Shown here piece by piece: positions 21,072 to 25,035 of a DNA stretch of 25,035 nucleotides. Position numbers and translations under genes: made by a program. Under the pieces are notes generated by a model. That model was not told the DNA's origin, searched no databases, and saw nothing but the letters and a program-made list of their open reading frames with translations. Location: the NCBI GenBank assembly GCA_029287965.1, contig JARFQC010000154.1, positions 1 through 25,035 of the forward strand, written 5' to 3'. The stretch's first letter is position 1, and each line of letters opens with the position of its first letter. This DNA comes from Arenicellales bacterium (GTDB lineage Bacteria > Pseudomonadota > Gammaproteobacteria > BMS3Bbin11).

Positions 21072-21896
21072 TTAACGCTTGCGGCGGCGAATTATCATTT
21101 TGTCGGTGCGCTTATTGCTGCGCGTTCTAAATCCTTTAGTGGGAACACCCCAAGGGCTAACCGGGTGACGTCCACCGGATGTTCTTCCTTCACCACCACC
21201 GTGCGGGTGATCAACCGGGTTCATCGCTACACCACGCACTGTCGGACGTACTCCGCGCCAGCGTTTTGCACCGGCCTTTCCGAGTTTACGCAGAGAGTGC
21301 TCTGAGTTACCGACTTCGCCAATCGTGGCACGGCAGTCAAGATGTACTTTGCGCATCTCACCAGAACGAAGTCTAAGCTGGGCATAGTCACCGTCTTTAC
21401 CTACATACTGCACCGCACTACCGGCTGCACGAGCGATCTGCGCACCTTTATGAGGCTTCATCTCTACGCAGTGCACTGTAGTACCAACAGGTATGTCTCG
21501 CAGGACAAGTGTATTACCTGTAGCTATGGGCGATTCTGCACCGGACTGGACTTTATCGCCGGCGCTCACACCTTTAGGTGCCAAGATGTAGCGACGCTCA
21601 CCATCTGCGTACAAAATCAACGCCAGATGTGCACTACGGTTTGGATCGTATTCAATACGTTCCACTTTTCCCGGGATTCCATCTTTATCGCGCTTAAAAT
21701 CAATCACGCGGTAGTGGCGTTTATGGCCGCCACCACGATGCCTGATACTTATGCGCCCCTGGTTGTTGCGGCCGCTAGTCTTGCGCTTGGGTTCAAGCAA
21801 ACCAGCGTGCGGCTTACCCTTATGCAATTCCGGCGTAATAACGCGAACCTGGCCGCGACGCCCCGGAGATGTAGGTTTTGATTTTTGAAGTGCCAT
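21072..21896 (-). CDS. rplB: 50S ribosomal protein L2
   Basis: A 274-residue L2 (E. coli 273), needed for subunit association and peptidyl-transferase structure. The C-terminal motif M-N-P-V-D-H-P-H-G-G-G-E-G-R is intact, with H230 at the position of the functionally important E. coli H229. The N-terminal R-H-R-G-G-G-H-K-R-H-Y-R is also typical. AAGGA lies upstream of the ATG, and rplW ends 12 bp before it. Confidence 0.99.
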   Translation of the reverse strand: MALQKSKPTSPGRRGQVRVITPELHKGKPHAGLLEPKRKTSGRNNQGRISIRHRGGGHKRHYRVIDFKRDKDGIPGKVERIEYDPNRSAHLALILYADGERRYILAPKGVSAGDKVQSGAESPIATGNTLVLRDIPVGTTVHCVEMKPHKGAQIARAAGSAVQYVGKDGDYAQLRLRSGEMRKVHLDCRATIGEVGNSEHSLRKLGKAGAKRWRGVRPTVRGVAMNPVDHPHGGGEGRTSGGRHPVSPWGVPTKGFRTRSNKRTDKMIIRRRKR

Positions 21897-21908
21897 TGCC
21901 TTGTTTCC

Positions 21909-22208
21909 TTAACCTGCGTCGGCCAGGAAATCGAGATCCTGCCCTTCTTTCAGCCTGACATAGGCTTTTTTCCAATCTTTACGGCGTCCGGATACCCGGC
22001 CAAAGTTCTTCTTCTTGCCTTTTTGACGCATGACCTGCACCGATTCGACCTCAACAGAAAATAGTTTTTCTATTGCGCGTCTAATCTGAGGCTTGCTTGC
22101 ATCCACACTAACTTTAAAAACCACCTGGCGTGAATCTTCAGCCATCATGGTGCTTTTTTCCGATACGTGCGGACCCAGAATTACCTTGAAGAGACCTGAA
22201 TCACTCAT
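21909..22208 (-). CDS. rplW: 50S ribosomal protein L23
   Basis: A 99-residue L23 (E. coli 100), the main docking site for trigger factor and SRP at the tunnel exit. It reads V-I-L-G-P-H-V-S-E-K-S-T-M-M and A-S-K-P-Q-I-R-R-A-I-E-K-L-F, with a basic loop R-Q-K-G-K-K-K-N-F-G-R. The start overlaps the rplD stop in an ATGA, and AAGGA lies inside rplD, so translation is coupled. Confidence 0.99.
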   Translation of the reverse strand: MSDSGLFKVILGPHVSEKSTMMAEDSRQVVFKVSVDASKPQIRRAIEKLFSVEVESVQVMRQKGKKKNFGRVSGRRKDWKKAYVRLKEGQDLDFLADAG

Positions 22209-22825
22209 GAGTACATTCCTTCGAGTTTAGTCGCTGCCGTAGCTGTAATAATTACGTTTTCATGACGCAGAAGACTATATGGATTCAGACCTGTTAAATC
22301 TGTTACCTCAACATTTGGAATGTTGCGAGCACCAAGAACGAGTGATTCATCTGGTTCGTCCACAACAATCAAAGCGTCTGTTGAACCCAGGGATTTCAGC
22401 TGGTCTGCGACAAGCTTGGTCTTAGGTTCAGTCACGGAGAAGTCTGAGACTATGGTCATACGTTCCTGACGCAGCAACTCGGACAGAATAGAACGCATGC
22501 TGCCGCTGTACATCTTACGGTTTACTTTTTGCACAAATGACTGTGTTTCTGCAGGAAAGACCTTGCCGCCACCTCTCCAGATCGGGCTGCGAATAGTACC
22601 CGCACGTGCTCGACCCGTTCCTTTCTGGCGAAACGGTTTAGCACCACCGCCTGATACAGCAGAACGATTCTTCTGTGCACGCGTACCACTGCGTGCACCC
22701 GCCATGTAGGCAGTTACAACCTGGTGCACCAATGATTCATTGTATGCTGCGTCGTATGTTACGTCGGAGAGTTCAAGCATTTTACCGCTGTCTGCACCGT
22801 CGCTGCTTTTTACTGAAACCTGCAC
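22205..22825 (-). CDS. rplD: 50S ribosomal protein L4
   Basis: A 206-residue L4 (E. coli 201). Its extended loop (R-S-G-T-R-A-Q-K-N-R and R-Q-K-G-T-G-R-A-R-A-G) reaches the exit tunnel. In E. coli it also regulates the S10 operon through the leader before rpsJ, which is not present here. The start is GTG, supported by GAGGA 7 nt upstream. The family stretch E-S-L-V-H-Q-V-V-T-A-Y follows about 30 residues in, consistent with this start. The gap to rplC is 21 bp. Confidence 0.98.
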   Translation of the reverse strand: MQVSVKSSDGADSGKMLELSDVTYDAAYNESLVHQVVTAYMAGARSGTRAQKNRSAVSGGGAKPFRQKGTGRARAGTIRSPIWRGGGKVFPAETQSFVQKVNRKMYSGSMRSILSELLRQERMTIVSDFSVTEPKTKLVADQLKSLGSTDALIVVDEPDESLVLGARNIPNVEVTDLTGLNPYSLLRHENVIITATAATKLEGMYS

Positions 22826-22846
22826 GTGGCTATCCTCAAATCCTTG

Positions 22847-23488
22847 TTATGACTTCTTCACAGCTGGGCGAATAATTACGTCTGAACCCTTTGACCCAGG
22901 GATCGAACCTTTCACCAGGATCATATTGCGCTCTTCATCTACACGAACGATCTCGAGGTTCTGCTGTGTTACCTTAACGTCGCCCATCTGTCCTGGCATT
23001 TTCTTACCCGGGAATACACGCCCCGGTGTCTGGTTCTGCCCGGTTGAGCCTATAGAACGGTGAGAGATTGAGACACCATGAGTAGCACGAAGCCCACCGA
23101 ATCCGTGGCGCTTTATACCACCTGCAAATCCCTTACCTTTACTGCTAGCCTGAACATCAACTATCTGGCCTGACTCAAAAATGTTCACCCCGATTTCTGA
23201 GCCGGCGCTTAATTCCCCTATCTCTTCATCTGTTGCCCTGAATTCCCAGACTCCACGTCCAGCTTCGACTCCAGCTTTTGAAAAGTGGCCTGACATCGCC
23301 TTACTAACCCGGCCAGGGCGACGACTGCCAGTTGTCAGCTGAACGGCGCTATAGCCATCCTTATCGGCAGATCTAATCTGGGTAACACGGTTACTGGTAA
23401 CTTCCAGCACCGTTACTGGAGACGACTCACCGCCTTCCTGAAAAACGCGGCTCATGCCTACCTTGCGCCCTACTAGTCCAATTGCCAT
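22847..23488 (-). CDS. rplC: 50S ribosomal protein L3
   Basis: A 213-residue L3 (E. coli 209), an assembly initiator that reaches the peptidyl-transferase centre. It begins M-A-I-G-L-V-G-R-K-V-G-M-S-R-V-F. The loop G-S-T-G-Q-N-Q-T-P-G-R-V-F around residues 148–159 contains the glutamine that PrmB methylates in E. coli. GGAG lies about 8 nt before the ATG, and rpsJ ends 27 bp upstream. Confidence 0.99.
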   Translation of the reverse strand: MAIGLVGRKVGMSRVFQEGGESSPVTVLEVTSNRVTQIRSADKDGYSAVQLTTGSRRPGRVSKAMSGHFSKAGVEAGRGVWEFRATDEEIGELSAGSEIGVNIFESGQIVDVQASSKGKGFAGGIKRHGFGGLRATHGVSISHRSIGSTGQNQTPGRVFPGKKMPGQMGDVKVTQQNLEIVRVDEERNMILVKGSIPGSKGSDVIIRPAVKKS

Positions 23489-23515
23489 TTGTATCTCTCC
23501 AGTCCCTACTCAGTC

Positions 23516-23827
23516 TCAGCTCAGCTTGATTTCTACATCTACACCAGCGGCGAGATCCAGCTTCATGAGTGCATCAACTGTTTTGTCAGTCGGATCAACA
23601 ATATCCATGATGCGCTTGTGTGTGCGTATTTCGTACTGATCACGTGCTTTCTTGTTGACGTGAGGTGAACGCAGAAGCGTGTAGCGTTCAATTTTTGTTG
23701 GCAGAGGAATGGGTCCCTTTACCAACGCACCGGTACGCTTGGCTGTATCTACAATTTCCATTGCAGAGCGGTCAATCATGCGGTGATCGAACGCCTTGAG
23801 CTTGATTCTGATTTTCTGGTTATCCAT
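23516..23827 (-). CDS. rpsJ: 30S ribosomal protein S10 (NusE)
   Basis: A 103-residue S10, the E. coli length, with a role in the small subunit and in NusB/NusG-linked antitermination. It reads I-R-I-K-L-K-A-F-D-H-R-M-I-D and P-L-P-T-K-I-E-R-Y-T-L-L-R-S-P-H-V. The ATG is 2 bp after the tuf stop codon, and no Shine-Dalgarno sequence is seen in the end of tuf. Translation therefore probably depends on ribosomes finishing tuf. There is no room for an E. coli-type S10 leader. Confidence 0.99.
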   Translation of the reverse strand: MDNQKIRIKLKAFDHRMIDRSAMEIVDTAKRTGALVKGPIPLPTKIERYTLLRSPHVNKKARDQYEIRTHKRIMDIVDPTDKTVDALMKLDLAAGVDVEIKLS

Positions 23828-23829
23828 CT

Positions 23830-25020
<1,191 letters not shown>

Positions 25021-25035
25021 GTCTTATTCCTCGTA

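Overview
The window is a piece of a gammaproteobacterial chromosome, probably one end of a contig from a short-read assembly. Gene order supports this: a complete S10–spc–alpha ribosomal protein string preceded by tuf, then uvrA, an MFS transporter and ssb. This resembles the rplQ ... uvrA–MFS–ssb arrangement of pseudomonads. I cannot name a genus. No tRNA, rRNA, insertion sequence, CRISPR array, phage gene or attachment site is visible.

Region 1 (1–98) is the contig end. Bases 7–40 are Illumina Nextera adapter/transposon-end sequence, not genome. Region 2 (99–5869, all minus strand) reads, in transcription order, as a YajR-like MFS transporter, ssb, a membrane-anchored M3 metallopeptidase, an ArgE-like M20 deacetylase and a small DUF861-type cupin. 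A perfect 14-bp inverted repeat lies between ssb and the peptidase. Region 3 (6036–8879, plus strand) is uvrA, diverging from the transporter; no LexA box of the usual form is seen in the shared 166-bp intergenic region.

Region 4 (8861–10144, minus strand) is the most accessory-looking part. It holds a SAM hydroxide adenosyltransferase (DUF62), whose 3' end overlaps the 3' end of uvrA by 19 bp, and a hemerythrin-like protein with several altered ligand positions. A perfect TTGACA -35 box precedes the pair. They are separated from the ribosomal genes by a strong intrinsic terminator at 10264–10298.

Region 5 (10319–25020, minus strand) runs tuf, rpsJ, rplC, rplD, rplW, rplB, rpsS, rplV, rpsC, rplP, rpmC, rpsQ, rplN, rplX, rplE, rpsN, rpsH, rplF, rplR, rpsE, rpmD, rplO, secY, rpmJ, rpsM, rpsK, rpsD, rpoA, rplQ. 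Spacings are mostly 0–20 bp or short overlaps. The products are ribosomal proteins, the translocon channel SecY, RNA polymerase alpha and EF-Tu. A promoter with a GC-rich discriminator sits before rpsM. Unusual points are the 2-bp tuf–rpsJ gap with no room for an L4-type leader, a four-cysteine S4, and tuf codon choice that differs from its neighbours. I found no new multi-gene system; the SAM hydrolase/hemerythrin-like pair is the best candidate for follow-up. No gene-free stretch longer than 300 bases exists.
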